A stretch of DNA of 35,361 nt from an uncultured Clostridia bacterium (GCA_945949735.1 CAMFFO010000001.1:1-35361), one strand, 5' to 3'; counted from the first letter of the stretch, positions 14,054 to 23,344 are shown. The notes: generated by a model not told the origin, from the sequence alone. Numbers and translations: made by a program.

Positions 14054-16780
14054 TCAGTCCAGTTCCTCCGGCACTGAGCCGAAGTCCTCCCCCAAATCAT
14101 CAAAACCCATTTGCATACCTTGTCCGGAGCGCATGGCCTGCCACTGCTCTTTGGTAAGCAGGATAGCCCGGGGCTTGCTTCCCTGGAAGGGGCCCACGAT
14201 GCCCTTTTCCTCCATCTCGTCCACGATTCGCGCTGCACGGGCATATCCCAGCTTCAGCCGCCTTTGGAGCATAGAAACAGACGCCTGTCCGGTTTCCAGG
14301 ATGACATCCACCGCGGCGGGAAGCATCTCGTCCCCTTCCAGTTCATCGGCGTTGGGTTCCGGGTCGGGAGTTCCAGGCTTGGTTTTTCCGGTTTGTTGAG
14401 CTTTCCGTTCGATTTCCTCCAGTACTTCTTCGTTATATTCGCAGACATAGTTTTCCTTAACATAGCTGGCGACAGCTTCCACCTCCCCATCGGTCACAAA
14501 GCAGCCCTGGACGCGCAGGGGCTTCCCGCTTCCGATCGGAGCGTAAAGCATATCGCCCTTGCCCACCAGCTTCTCGGCACCCTGCGTGTCCAGAATGATC
14601 CTGGATTCCATGGCGGAGGCAACGCTGAAAGCAATCCGGGAGGGAATATTCGCCTTCATCAGGCCGGTAATCACGTCAGCGGACGGACGCTGGGTGGCAA
14701 TGATCAGGTGCATACCGGCTGCACGGCCCATCTGCGCAATGCGGCAGATGGAGTCCTCCACTTCCTTAGCGGCAACCAGCATCAGATCGGCCAGCTCATC
14801 AATAATGATGACGACCTGAGGAAGTTTCTGTCCGTCCTCAGCGGTCACGATGCTGTTGTAGGATTCCAGATCCCGGACACCAGCATCGGACATGAGCTTA
14901 TAACGGCGCAGCATCTCTGTTACCGCCCACTGCAGAGAGCCCGCCGCCTTTTTGGGGTCGGTGACCACCGGAATCAGCAGGTGCGGAATTCCGTTGTAAA
15001 TGCCCAACTCCACCATTTTAGGATCCACCATGATCAGCTTGACATCTTCCGGTGAGGCTTTGTAAAGCAGGCTGATTATGATGGAATTCATGCACACAGA
15101 CTTGCCGGAGCCGGTGGTACCCGCAATCAGCATATGGGGCATTTTGGCAATGTTGCCTACAATGCAGCTTCCGCCGATGTCCTTTCCGACGGCAAAGGAG
15201 GACTTTGAGCGGGACTGCGTAAAAGCGGCTGAATCGATTACCTCTCTCAGGGTAACCGTTGTGACCGTCCGGTTCGGAACCTCAATTCCCACAATAGAGA
15301 TCTTCCCCGGAACGGCAGCGATGCGAACGCCGGAGGCGCCAAGGCTCAGGGCAATATCATCCGCACAGCTTGTCAGTTTATTCAATCGGACGCCTTTATC
15401 CAGTTCAACCTCATATCGTGTAACGCTTGGGCCCCTTGTTACATTAATAATGTGGGCGTCAATTTTAAAACTCGCCAATGTTTCGTTAAGACGGCGGGAG
15501 TTCTCCCGCATCTCATCCGTCCCGTCCGCGGCGCCGCGAAGGGGGTTTTTTAACAAGTCAATGGGCGGGAAACAGTAAGCAGCCTTCTTTGAGCCCTGTG
15601 CCTGCGCGATCTCTTCTGCCACCTGGGCAGCGGACTCGGCGGCATCCCGGGAGGTAACTTTCCCTGGCTTTTGCTCCGGCTCCTTTGCCGCAGAGGGCTT
15701 CCTGGACTTTGTTTCCTGGGGAGAATCCTCCTTTTTCTGGGGGGATTCAATTATCGGATTGACAAAGGAAGGAACATCAATCTCCAGCTCCGGCATTTTC
15801 TTGGGGATGTTTTCGAACTTGACAGCTGGGGCCGGGGCAATCTCGGGCTGAGGAGCGGTCTGCCGAGGTTCCGTGTCATGAACATACTCCGAAGCCGCAC
15901 CCACAGGAGAACAGATATCCAGTTCCATCTGGCTCATGACCCCTTCTGCCCTTCCGGGGGAGGATACTTGTCCAGCAGAGGCGGGGAGTTTTTCCTGCTT
16001 GGGAGCCGCTTCCGGATTCATTTCCTGCTGCTCCATGGCAGCTGCCAGCCTCTGGCGTTTCTGCCGTTTATGCTCAATCTGTTTGGTGGCAATGTGATTT
16101 ACCACCACAGCGGCAGGCTCCACATATTCCCGCTGCTCATCCTCGTCCAAGTCCTCCCTGGGGCGATTGGCAATTGCGCGGATAATGCTGGGAATGGTGA
16201 TCTGCATGGCGCCGAGAAGGGAGATAACAGCGGCCACCCCGCAGAGAATATAGGACATCACATTTCCGCAGGCCCAACGCAGCAGCATGGCAAAGCCTCC
16301 GCACAACACGCCTCCGGTGATTCCCTCGCCTCCGCCGAGATAAAGATCCTTTACAACCGCGAAGCCCCCAGCCAAAGGCTGATTCTGAACCGCCAGATGA
16401 TAAATGCTGCCGCACAGGAAAACAAATACCAGCACACATATGCTGCGCATGGTTATATCTGTTCTCCTTCCGAATGTATGGATTATAAAAAGATATAAAA
16501 GGGCGGGAATGGAGAAATAAAACCCAGCCTGCCCGATCATCCCCAGAAGGAAGGACTGGATCGCCCGAAGCAGAATACCGTCCGGATTGATGCTGATCAC
16601 CAGGAAAAGCACAAACAGCGCAGCGCTCACCAATGCGGCAATAATATTGAAGGAAGCCTGTTCCTTCCGGGACTGCGCTTGGCTCTTTTTTGTGGAGGCG
16701 GCAGTTTTCTTAGAGGATGCTTTCTTCCGGGCATCCGTCACGGCGCGATCCGCCCGGCTTTGTTGATTCTTTTGTGCCAT
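14054..16780 (-). CDS. ftsK: DNA translocase FtsK/SpoIIIE
   Basis: A 908-residue septal DNA pump: basic N-terminus, four or five membrane helices (about residues 45-205), a Pro/Glu-rich linker (about 260-400), then the alpha/beta motor with Walker A AGTTGSGKSVCMNS near residue 557, Walker B VVIIIDELADLM, the HLIIATQRPSADVITG motif, and a C-terminal gamma winged helix (SVSMLQRRLKLGYARAARIVDEMEEKGIVG) that reads KOPS/SRS-type sequences. Of two adjacent ATGs the second (16778-16780) has the better spacing from GGAGG. Whether it acts mainly at vegetative or sporulation septa cannot be told. tepA upstream matches the Bacillus tepA-spoIIIE neighbourhood. Confidence 0.95.
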   Translation of the reverse strand: MAQKNQQSRADRAVTDARKKASSKKTAASTKKSQAQSRKEQASFNIIAALVSAALFVLFLVISINPDGILLRAIQSFLLGMIGQAGFYFSIPALLYLFIIHTFGRRTDITMRSICVLVFVFLCGSIYHLAVQNQPLAGGFAVVKDLYLGGGEGITGGVLCGGFAMLLRWACGNVMSYILCGVAAVISLLGAMQITIPSIIRAIANRPREDLDEDEQREYVEPAAVVVNHIATKQIEHKRQKRQRLAAAMEQQEMNPEAAPKQEKLPASAGQVSSPGRAEGVMSQMELDICSPVGAASEYVHDTEPRQTAPQPEIAPAPAVKFENIPKKMPELEIDVPSFVNPIIESPQKKEDSPQETKSRKPSAAKEPEQKPGKVTSRDAAESAAQVAEEIAQAQGSKKAAYCFPPIDLLKNPLRGAADGTDEMRENSRRLNETLASFKIDAHIINVTRGPSVTRYEVELDKGVRLNKLTSCADDIALSLGASGVRIAAVPGKISIVGIEVPNRTVTTVTLREVIDSAAFTQSRSKSSFAVGKDIGGSCIVGNIAKMPHMLIAGTTGSGKSVCMNSIIISLLYKASPEDVKLIMVDPKMVELGIYNGIPHLLIPVVTDPKKAAGSLQWAVTEMLRRYKLMSDAGVRDLESYNSIVTAEDGQKLPQVVIIIDELADLMLVAAKEVEDSICRIAQMGRAAGMHLIIATQRPSADVITGLMKANIPSRIAFSVASAMESRIILDTQGAEKLVGKGDMLYAPIGSGKPLRVQGCFVTDGEVEAVASYVKENYVCEYNEEVLEEIERKAQQTGKTKPGTPDPEPNADELEGDEMLPAAVDVILETGQASVSMLQRRLKLGYARAARIVDEMEEKGIVGPFQGSKPRAILLTKEQWQAMRSGQGMQMGFDDLGEDFGSVPEELD

Positions 16781-16790
16781 CATACCCTCC

Positions 16791-17627
16791 TCATGCTAAG
16801 AGATTCATAATAAAGGTGAACATCGCCAACCCCCAGCAGTAATAGGCGAAACAGGAATAGCCGATGTTCGCGGCAAGTCCGCGCATTACCTTAATTCCAA
16901 TTGTTGCGGCGCCGAATGCGGCTGCCGCAGCCAATATGTAGCTCACGAGGATTCCAAAACTGATTCCCCCGAGGCCTGCGGAAACCAGGCCGAGAAAATC
17001 AAAGATCACAAATCCGAAGTAAACGGCAATGTCCATCATCAGGGTCATGTTCAGTGCGTAGGTTCGATCCATTCCGCACACAGAGCCCACGGAAATCGCA
17101 GTACCGACACCGGAAAGACCAGGGATCACGGAAACAGCCCCGCCCAATCCCATCAGAAATCCTTCTATCCGGGAAAGCGTGCGGGAATCCCTGTTGCTTC
17201 CAGGAAGAAACTGAGGAACATAGAGTACCAGTCCGTTCAGGAACAGAAGCAAGGCAATCACAAGCATACTGTTTACGAGAGATGACAGCTTCTGATAAAA
17301 GAAAAAGATAATCACGACAGGCACCAGCATGGTTCTGAGCATCCGGAAATCCATCAAGCTCTTGGTATCCAGGGGCCTTTTGCGGCGAGCCTTTGGAATC
17401 CGGGCCAGGCGTCTGGCCCGGAGAATCCGGACAATATTGGTCTGACTGCCCACATAGAGGGCCGCAAGAACGCCCAGATCAATCAGGAGCCTGAGCAGCT
17501 CCGGCTCATGATTCTCCCCCAAGAGCTTTAAAAGCAGCAGCCTGTGGGCCTGGGATGAGACCGGCAGAATATCCGCAGCTCCGGAAATCAGGCCATAGAT
17601 CATAGTCATAAACCAGTTCATGTCCAT
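16791..17627 (-). CDS. UppP/BacA-family membrane protein with altered active site
   Basis: A 278-residue polytopic membrane protein of the undecaprenyl-diphosphatase (UppP/BacA) family, which recycles the lipid carrier of cell-wall synthesis. The LPVSS block (residues 21-25) and following His28 are kept, but the canonical (E/Q)xxxE pair reads SGAAD (S15, D19), and the PGxSRSG motif reads PGLSGVG (about 169-175), so the conserved Arg is Gly. In E. coli UppP these acidic and Arg residues are needed for catalysis. Either the chemistry is changed or this is a non-catalytic relative. Start is uncertain between ATG 17627 and ATG 17621; the ribosome binding site is weak. It lies between tepA and ftsK, 10 bp from ftsK. 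Confidence 0.8.
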   Translation of the reverse strand: MDMNWFMTMIYGLISGAADILPVSSQAHRLLLLKLLGENHEPELLRLLIDLGVLAALYVGSQTNIVRILRARRLARIPKARRKRPLDTKSLMDFRMLRTMLVPVVIIFFFYQKLSSLVNSMLVIALLLFLNGLVLYVPQFLPGSNRDSRTLSRIEGFLMGLGGAVSVIPGLSGVGTAISVGSVCGMDRTYALNMTLMMDIAVYFGFVIFDFLGLVSAGLGGISFGILVSYILAAAAAFGAATIGIKVMRGLAANIGYSCFAYYCWGLAMFTFIMNLLA

Positions 17628-17706
17628 TCCTGTCTGCCCCCTCTCCAAAGTTTTACATCATATGATACCACATTTCTCATAGAATTTCCAGTGCGGAAAC
17701 AGAAAA

Positions 17707-18399
17707 TTATTGCATCTGTCCTGATTGCTTTTTGATCATTCTGTGGAGAGCCGCCAATGCGTCGCTCAGCCCACCCAATTTGTCAATCAGCCCGGAGGCA
17801 ACCGCTTCTTTTCCATAGAGGATCGTCCCAACATCCGTGGCGATCTCTCCGGTGGCCATCATATAATGCTCAAAATCTCCTCTGCTGATTTTTGAATTCT
17901 CCGTAACAAAATCCGCGATTTGCTCCTGGATCCTTTGAAAGTAGCGAAAGGTTTGCGGGGCGCCTACTACCAATCCGGTCATACGGACTGGGTGTACGGT
18001 CATGCTTGCCGTCGGGGTTATGAAGGATTTTTTTGTGCAGACTGCCAGCGGAATCCCGATGGAATGTCCTCCTCCCAGAACGAGAGAAACCGTTGGCTTC
18101 TTCATACCCGCAATCATCTCCGCGATTGCCAGGCCAGCTTCAATATCTCCCCCCACGGTATTGAGGAGCAGAAGCAGCCCGTCAATGTCCTCACTTTCTT
18201 CGATTCCGGCCAGGAGCGGAAGAACGTGTTCATATTTGGTAGTTTTCACGGTGTCGGGAGCAACCTGGTGGCCCTCCACCTGTCCGATGATGGTAAGAGT
18301 ATAGATATTGCCTTTGCTGGATTTTGTAACATCGGAGCCCAACTGCCTGATTTGCTCCAGCTCCTGCTGCTCCGAGTCCGGGTTTTGTTTTTTTGCCAT
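17707..18399 (-). CDS. tepA: TepA-type ClpP-like serine protease
   Basis: A 230-residue ClpP/crotonase-fold protease of the TepA (YmfB) group: nucleophile S113 in LGGGHSIGIPLA and general-base H136 in MTVHPVRM, with NTVGGDIEAGLAI upstream. Bacillus TepA has been linked to protein translocation and spore small-acid-protein degradation. It lacks a signal peptide. The start MAKKQNPD (18397-18399) follows CAGGAGG; the longer frame has no site. It heads the leftward tepA - uppP-like - ftsK run. Confidence 0.9.
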   Translation of the reverse strand: MAKKQNPDSEQQELEQIRQLGSDVTKSSKGNIYTLTIIGQVEGHQVAPDTVKTTKYEHVLPLLAGIEESEDIDGLLLLLNTVGGDIEAGLAIAEMIAGMKKPTVSLVLGGGHSIGIPLAVCTKKSFITPTASMTVHPVRMTGLVVGAPQTFRYFQRIQEQIADFVTENSKISRGDFEHYMMATGEIATDVGTILYGKEAVASGLIDKLGGLSDALAALHRMIKKQSGQMQ

Positions 18400-18455
18400 A
18401 AGGATACCTCCTGCTTTTTTCTTAGGATATCCTGTTTTTTTCTTCAGATTCACTC

Positions 18456-18484
18456 TTGCGCGAAAAAAGTATTTGTCGTATAAT
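18456..18484 (+). promoter_or_regulatory. Sigma-A promoter of ybaK and the TSCPD gene
   Basis: -35 TTGCGC (18456-18461), 17-bp spacer, -10 TATAAT (18479-18484). Transcription would start only about 8 bases before the ybaK ATG, giving a very short leader. Confidence 0.8.
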
Positions 18485-18499
18485 AAGGCCGGTGATTAT

Positions 18500-18973
18500 A
18501 TGGCTGCAAAAACCAATGCCGTCCGGATTCTGGAACAGGCAGGCATTCCCTGCAGGGAAGCATTTTATGAATTCGACGAGAAGGATCTCAGCGGCATTCA
18601 TGCCGCCGAAGCACTTGGGCTCCCGGCAGAACAGGTTTTCAAAACCCTGGTTGCCAGGGGGGAACGAACCGGAATCAACATATTCTGCATACCGGTCTGC
18701 TGCGAGCTGGACTTGAAAAAGGCTGCAAAAGCTGCCGGGGACAAGAATATGGAATTGGTTGCTGTAAAGGAGCTTCTTCCCCTCACAGGTTACATTCGCG
18801 GCGGCTGTAGCCCTGTGGGAATGCGGAAGCGTTATCCAACCTTCCTGGACGAAACCTGTGAGCTGTGGGACGAGATCGCTGTTTCTGCCGGAGAACGGGG
18901 CCATCAGGTGCTTCTGCCACCCCTGGCGCTGGCGGACCTGACCCATGCAACCTTGGCGGACATCATTCTATAA
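18500..18973 (+). CDS. ybaK: Cys-tRNA(Pro)/Cys-tRNA(Cys) deacylase YbaK
   Basis: A 157-residue YbaK/EbsC protein: KTNAVRILEQAGI start, EALGLPAEQVFKTLVARG, the K in DLKKAAKAAGDKNMEL and the GGCSPVGMRKRYPTFLDE loop are family hallmarks. It hydrolyses Cys mischarged on tRNA-Pro, in trans to prolyl-tRNA synthetase. ATG 18500 is chosen from the similarity start and the promoter position; the reading frame upstream is antisense to tepA. It is followed after 18 bp by the TSCPD gene. Confidence 0.93.
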   Translation: MAAKTNAVRILEQAGIPCREAFYEFDEKDLSGIHAAEALGLPAEQVFKTLVARGERTGINIFCIPVCCELDLKKAAKAAGDKNMELVAVKELLPLTGYIRGGCSPVGMRKRYPTFLDETCELWDEIAVSAGERGHQVLLPPLALADLTHATLADIIL

Positions 18974-18991
18974 TCAGAAAGGAACATAACT

Positions 18992-19240
18992 ATGCACTAC
19001 GAGTATAAGACAAAGGGAACCTGTTCTCAAATGATCTTTTTTGATATTGAGGACGGCAAGGTTCACAACGTACAGTTTCTCGGCGGCTGCAACGGCAATC
19101 TGAAGGGCATCGGCTCCCTGGTTGAGGGAATGAATGTGGAGGATGTTATTGCCCGGGTGGACGGCATTCGCTGCGGCATGAAGGCCACCTCCTGCCCCGA
19201 TCAGTTGGCCCGCGCCCTGAGGGAAGCCTCCAACGCCTGA
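18992..19240 (+). CDS. TSCPD-domain protein (TIGR03905-like)
   Basis: An 82-residue protein with the TSCPD domain: MHYEYKTKGTCSQMIFFDIEDG, FLGGCNGNLKGIGSLVEGM, GIRCGMKATSCPDQLARAL. Cysteines at about 11, 33, 61 and 68 are conserved; the same domain occurs at the C-terminus of class II ribonucleotide reductases, where it may bind metal. Stand-alone copies are common in Clostridia and of unknown function. AGAAAGGA precedes the ATG. Confidence 0.9.
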   Translation: MHYEYKTKGTCSQMIFFDIEDGKVHNVQFLGGCNGNLKGIGSLVEGMNVEDVIARVDGIRCGMKATSCPDQLARALREASNA

Positions 19241-19257
19241 GTATCCTATGAATAGAC

Positions 19258-19288
19258 AATGCCAGGTTCAGTGCCTGGCTTTGTTTTA
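19258..19288 (+). terminator. Intrinsic terminator of ybaK operon
   Basis: Stem GCCAGG/CCTGGC (19261-19266 with 19274-19279), 7-nt loop, then TTTGTTTTA. Located 20 bp after the TSCPD gene stop. Confidence 0.88.
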
Positions 19289-19311
19289 TGCGGAGATTCT
19301 GAATCATGGGC

Positions 19312-19340
19312 TTGTAGTAGAATTCGGAATGCGCTATAAT
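19312..19340 (+). promoter_or_regulatory. Sigma-A promoter of the GH2 gene
   Basis: -35 TTGTAG (19312-19317), 17-bp spacer, -10 TATAAT (19335-19340). The -10 box covers part of an upstream in-frame ATG (19339), which therefore cannot be the translation start. No AraR-like palindrome is seen here. Confidence 0.82.
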
Positions 19341-19365
19341 GGCGGAAATGGAGGGAGGAAACAAA

Positions 19366-21705
19366 ATGATTGGATTATGTGATCAATGGGAGTTTGTCCG
19401 AAACTGGGAGCCCGGATTTGCTCTTGGGGAAAGTTCAGGAGAGATGATACGGCTTCCGCACACGGCCTGTGAGATGCCCCTTCATTATGGGGATTCTCAC
19501 GCCTACCAGATGGTATGCGGATACCGAAGGAAACTGATGCTCGGAAAGGAATTGGCGGGAAAAAGGCTGTTTTTGCAATTTGACGGTGCAGCGCACATTG
19601 CGAATGTGTACGTGAATGGACAAATACTTGCTACCCATCGCTGCGGGTATACTGCCTTTCGCGTTGAGATTACAAATTATGTTAACCTCGGAGAAGAAAA
19701 CCTGGTGGCCGTTGAATTGGATGCTACCGAGAACAGCCAGATTCCTCCTTTCGGCTATGTCATTGACTATCTGACCTACGGTGGGCTGTACCGGGAGGTG
19801 TGGCTGGATGTACGGGAGGAAAGCTTCCTGTCCGATGTCTTTGTATTCACCCCAACGCTTTCAAGCCTGAAACTCTCTGCTGCTGTGGAAAGGCCTGATG
19901 ACTGCGTCCTGGAAGCTACGGTTACGAAGGGCGGGCGAACCCTGGGCAGAGCCGTATTTGGACCGGAGGAGGAGCCGGTAATCAGCTGTCCAGGTGTAAA
20001 AAGTTGGAGCCCGGAGCATCCAATCCGCTATACCTGCCATGTCATCCTGCGCAGAGGGGAACGGATTATGGACCAGAAGGATATTTCCTTCGGTTTTCGA
20101 ACTGCCGAATTCCGGGCTGATGGCTTCTACCTGAACGGAGAAAAAACCTTCCTGCGGGGCCTGAACCGACATCAATGTTACCCCTATATGGGTTACGCCG
20201 CACCGGAAAGTCTCCAGCGGGAGGACGCGCGGATCCTGAAAGAGGAGCTCAACTGCAACGCTGTGCGCACTTCCCACTATCCCCAGAGCCAGCACTTTAT
20301 TGACGCGTGTGACCGCTTGGGGCTGCTGGTCTTTACGGAAATACCTGGCTGGCAGCACATAGGAGACGAGGGCTGGATTGATCAGGCGGTAGAAAATGTC
20401 CGTGACATGGTCAAACAATACCGCAACCATCCCAGTATCGTCCTCTGGGGCGTGCGAATTAACGAAAGCCAGGATAACGATGAATTTTACAGCCGGGCAA
20501 ATCAGGCCGCCAGGTCCCTGGACCCCAGTCGGGCAACCTCAGGCGTCCGATACATCAAAAAAAGCCGCCTGCTGGAAGATGTATATGCATTCAACGATTT
20601 TTCCCATACCGGTGGAAATCCAGGCGTACTTCCGAAAAAACGGGTGACACCGGACGCCGGGAAGGCGCTGCTCGTCTCGGAACACACGGGACATATGTTC
20701 CCAACCAAATCCTTTGACACCTGGAGCCGCCGCCAGGAGCAGGCACTGCGCCATATGCGGGTTCTCAATGATGCCATGGCAGACGGAGAACACGCAGGCT
20801 GCTTCGGTTGGTGTATGTTCGACTACCCCACCCATAAGGATTTTGGCTCCGGAGACCGGGTTTGCTACCACGGTGTCATGGATGCCTTCCGCAACCCCAA
20901 GCTGGCCGCCTATGCCTACGCCAGCCAGGGAGACAGTCATCCGGTTTTGGCGATTGGAACCTCTATGGATATCGGGGACTATCCCGGAGGAATTGTTGGG
21001 GATATTCATGTATTCACCAATGCGGACTCCGTCTCCCTGTACAAGAATGATGACTTTGTCACCAAGCTGACGCCCGGCTCCTTTGACGCGCTGCCCCATG
21101 GCCCCATGCGGATGGAAGATACCATAGGCTGTCTCCTGGAAACAAAGGAAGGTTTCGATACGAAGAAAGCGGAACTGCTCCGTCAGTGCCTGCTTGCAAT
21201 CCAGAAGAAAGGGTTGGAAGCCCTGTCCCCTGGGGACATTCTGAAAATGGGACGCGCCATGGTGAAGTACGGCCTGAAATACTCCGATGCCATGGACTTA
21301 TATGGTAAATACGTCGGCAACTGGGGCGGAAGCGCTACCGTTTGGCGGCTGGAGGGAGAAAAAGACGGCAAAGTAGTCTCCACCGCGGTTTGCGGTCCCA
21401 GCGATCAGCTTCACTTGGAGGTGACCCCCAGCGCCCAGGTTCTCCGGGAAAAGGTGACCTATGATATGGCTGCCGTTCGAATCCGGGTTTTGGATGAAAA
21501 CAGGAACATAGCCCCCTATGCCCAGCTTCCCATGGAACTGAGCCTGGAGGGCCCCGGTGAATTGGTGGGCCCAAGGATCGTCTGCGCAGAGGGCGGAATG
21601 ACCGGAACCTACATCAAAACCATCGGGAAAGCCGGCCAGATAACCCTGACCATCACCACCGCCCAGACAGAGCCCGTTTGCCTCAGCTTTTCCGTAGAAG
21701 TGTAA
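19366..21705 (+). CDS. Glycoside hydrolase family 2 enzyme
   Basis: A 779-residue GH2 protein: N-terminal jelly-roll sugar-binding domain (RLFLQFDGAAHIANVYVNG, YGGLYREVWLDV), immunoglobulin-like domain, then the TIM barrel with LNRHQCYPYMG, acid/base E367 in WGVRINES and likely nucleophile E439 in LLVSEHTGH, and an additional C-terminal region. No signal peptide, so it works in the cytoplasm on imported oligosaccharides. GH2 includes beta-galactosidases, beta-glucuronidases and arabinopyranosidases; the neighbouring ara genes suggest removal of a side-chain sugar from arabinan- or arabinogalactan-derived oligomers, which is inference. Start ATG 19366 follows GGAGGGAGG and lies downstream of the -10 box. 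Confidence 0.88.
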   Translation: MIGLCDQWEFVRNWEPGFALGESSGEMIRLPHTACEMPLHYGDSHAYQMVCGYRRKLMLGKELAGKRLFLQFDGAAHIANVYVNGQILATHRCGYTAFRVEITNYVNLGEENLVAVELDATENSQIPPFGYVIDYLTYGGLYREVWLDVREESFLSDVFVFTPTLSSLKLSAAVERPDDCVLEATVTKGGRTLGRAVFGPEEEPVISCPGVKSWSPEHPIRYTCHVILRRGERIMDQKDISFGFRTAEFRADGFYLNGEKTFLRGLNRHQCYPYMGYAAPESLQREDARILKEELNCNAVRTSHYPQSQHFIDACDRLGLLVFTEIPGWQHIGDEGWIDQAVENVRDMVKQYRNHPSIVLWGVRINESQDNDEFYSRANQAARSLDPSRATSGVRYIKKSRLLEDVYAFNDFSHTGGNPGVLPKKRVTPDAGKALLVSEHTGHMFPTKSFDTWSRRQEQALRHMRVLNDAMADGEHAGCFGWCMFDYPTHKDFGSGDRVCYHGVMDAFRNPKLAAYAYASQGDSHPVLAIGTSMDIGDYPGGIVGDIHVFTNADSVSLYKNDDFVTKLTPGSFDALPHGPMRMEDTIGCLLETKEGFDTKKAELLRQCLLAIQKKGLEALSPGDILKMGRAMVKYGLKYSDAMDLYGKYVGNWGGSATVWRLEGEKDGKVVSTAVCGPSDQLHLEVTPSAQVLREKVTYDMAAVRIRVLDENRNIAPYAQLPMELSLEGPGELVGPRIVCAEGGMTGTYIKTIGKAGQITLTITTAQTEPVCLSFSVEV

Positions 21706-21722
21706 CTCCCAAGCCGAAAACA

Positions 21723-21765
21723 GCCCCCGATCCTGCAGCCACGCAGAATCGGGGGCCTCATTTTA
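21723..21765. terminator. Bidirectional terminator between the GH2 gene and araA
   Basis: Outer stem GCCCCCGAT (21723-21731) with 21748-21756, inner stem CTGC/GCAG. On the plus strand it is followed by CTCATTTTA, on the minus strand by TGTTTTC, so it can serve both convergent genes. Confidence 0.87.
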
Positions 21766-21778
21766 GAGAGCGCGGATT

Positions 21779-23242
21779 TTATTTCAGTTTCCAGGCAAGG
21801 TCATTCAGGAACAGTTCCTTCTCCAAGCCATCCACAGTGGTATCCCTGCCTATGTGGACAAATTCAATATCCATCATACAGGCCCAATCCCTCATTTGCT
21901 CCGCGGTGACATCGTAGGAAAGCACAGTATGGTGGGCACCACCCGCAGTGATCCAGCATTCCACACCTGTGGTCAGATTCGGCTCAGCCTGCCACATGAC
22001 CCGCGCCACCGGCAGATTGGGCATGGGCATAATCGGCTTGACACAGTGAATATCCTGGCAAATCACTCGCAGACGACCTCCCATGTCAATGAGGGATACC
22101 ACGATGGCGTCGCCCTCCTTGCCCTCGAATACAAGACGGGCCGGATCTTTCTCATTCATACCGATTCCCAGGTGGTGGGTTTCAATTCTTGGCCTTTCTG
22201 CCGCAAGGCTGGGGCAAACCTCCAGCATATGCGCACCCAGGCTATACTCCTGACCTTCAACCAGGTGGTATGTATAGTCTTCCATGAAGCCGGAAGCACC
22301 GTTACCATTTTCGCCCATGGCCTTCAAAATCGCAGTCATGGCGGCAACCTTCCAGTCGCCTTCCCCGCCATAGCCATAGCCCTGAGCCATCAGATGCTGA
22401 GTGGCAAGTCCGGGCAGCTGTTCCATTCCGTATAGATCCTGGAAGGTATTTGTAAACGCCCTGCAGCCCTTCTCCGTCAGCATCTTTTTCATGGCAATTT
22501 CTTCCCGAGCCTGATAACGGATGGCATCCAAACGATCGGTGGCTATGTCATAATCTGCCTTGTAGGTTTCCACCAGCGCATCGATTTCCGCCTCAGACAC
22601 ATCTCCCATTGTCTTTACCAGATCCCCGACAGCCCAGGTATTGACCTGCCAACCCAGCTTCCGCTGAACCTCCACCTTGTCGCCCTCGGTGACCGCAACC
22701 TCCCGCATATTGTCGCCAAAGCGCATGACCTTCATTTCCCTGGATACCGCAACGCCAACGGCAGCCCTCATCCAATCTCCGATACGCCTGAGCACATCAG
22801 GATTCTTCCAATAGCCTGCGATGACCTTCCGCGGTGTCCGAAGCCGTGCCGCAAGGAAGCCATGCTCCCGGTCGCCATGGGCTGCCTGATTCAGATTCAT
22901 GAAATCCATGTCAATCTGCTCGTTGGGAATCTCCTTGTTGTACTGGGTGGCAAAATGGCAGTAGGGCTTTTGAAGTTTTGCCATGCCGTTAATCCACATC
23001 TTGGAAGGGCTGAAGGTATGGCACCAGGTGATAATTCCCGCACAGGAATCATCATAGTTTGCCTCCTTGATGATCTGGGTAATCTGAGCATTGCTCATGG
23101 CTGTGACCTTATAAACCAGTGGATATGGGAGCCTTTTACTCATCTCTGCAGCCATTTCCGCAGCACGCCGGGCAACCGTTTCCAGAACCTGCTCGCCATA
23201 CAAATCCTGTGAACCCACCAAAAACCAAAATTGATAGTCCAT
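21779..23242 (-). CDS. araA: L-arabinose isomerase
   Basis: A 487-residue enzyme that interconverts L-arabinose and L-ribulose, the first step of bacterial arabinose catabolism. It begins with the typical YQFWFLVGSQDLYGEQVL; metal-site segments are present: NGASGFMEDYTYHL, GAHMLEVCPSL, THHLGIG and GGAHHTVLSYDV. GAGGAGGAAAGAAT precedes the ATG. It stands alone between the MITE-containing gap and a terminator. araB (ribulokinase) and araD (epimerase) are not in the window, so the pathway must be completed from another locus. Confidence 0.97.
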   Translation of the reverse strand: MDYQFWFLVGSQDLYGEQVLETVARRAAEMAAEMSKRLPYPLVYKVTAMSNAQITQIIKEANYDDSCAGIITWCHTFSPSKMWINGMAKLQKPYCHFATQYNKEIPNEQIDMDFMNLNQAAHGDREHGFLAARLRTPRKVIAGYWKNPDVLRRIGDWMRAAVGVAVSREMKVMRFGDNMREVAVTEGDKVEVQRKLGWQVNTWAVGDLVKTMGDVSEAEIDALVETYKADYDIATDRLDAIRYQAREEIAMKKMLTEKGCRAFTNTFQDLYGMEQLPGLATQHLMAQGYGYGGEGDWKVAAMTAILKAMGENGNGASGFMEDYTYHLVEGQEYSLGAHMLEVCPSLAAERPRIETHHLGIGMNEKDPARLVFEGKEGDAIVVSLIDMGGRLRVICQDIHCVKPIMPMPNLPVARVMWQAEPNLTTGVECWITAGGAHHTVLSYDVTAEQMRDWACMMDIEFVHIGRDTTVDGLEKELFLNDLAWKLK

Positions 23243-23293
23243 ATTCTTTCCTCCTCAGAGATAATCAAGAACCGCAAAAGAAACCCCTATGCG

Positions 23294-23307
23294 AAATAAC
23301 GCTTCGA
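23294..23307 (-). promoter_or_regulatory. Possible catabolite-responsive element upstream of araA
   Basis: Minus-strand TCGAAGCGTTATTT has the core AAGCGTTA of the CcpA cre consensus and matches about 10 of 14 positions; outer bases deviate. It lies 50-65 bp before the araA start. I could not define the araA -35/-10 boxes. Confidence 0.3.
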
Positions 23308-23344
23308 AATCATGAACTCTTCGGCATACGGATTAATTTGCAAT

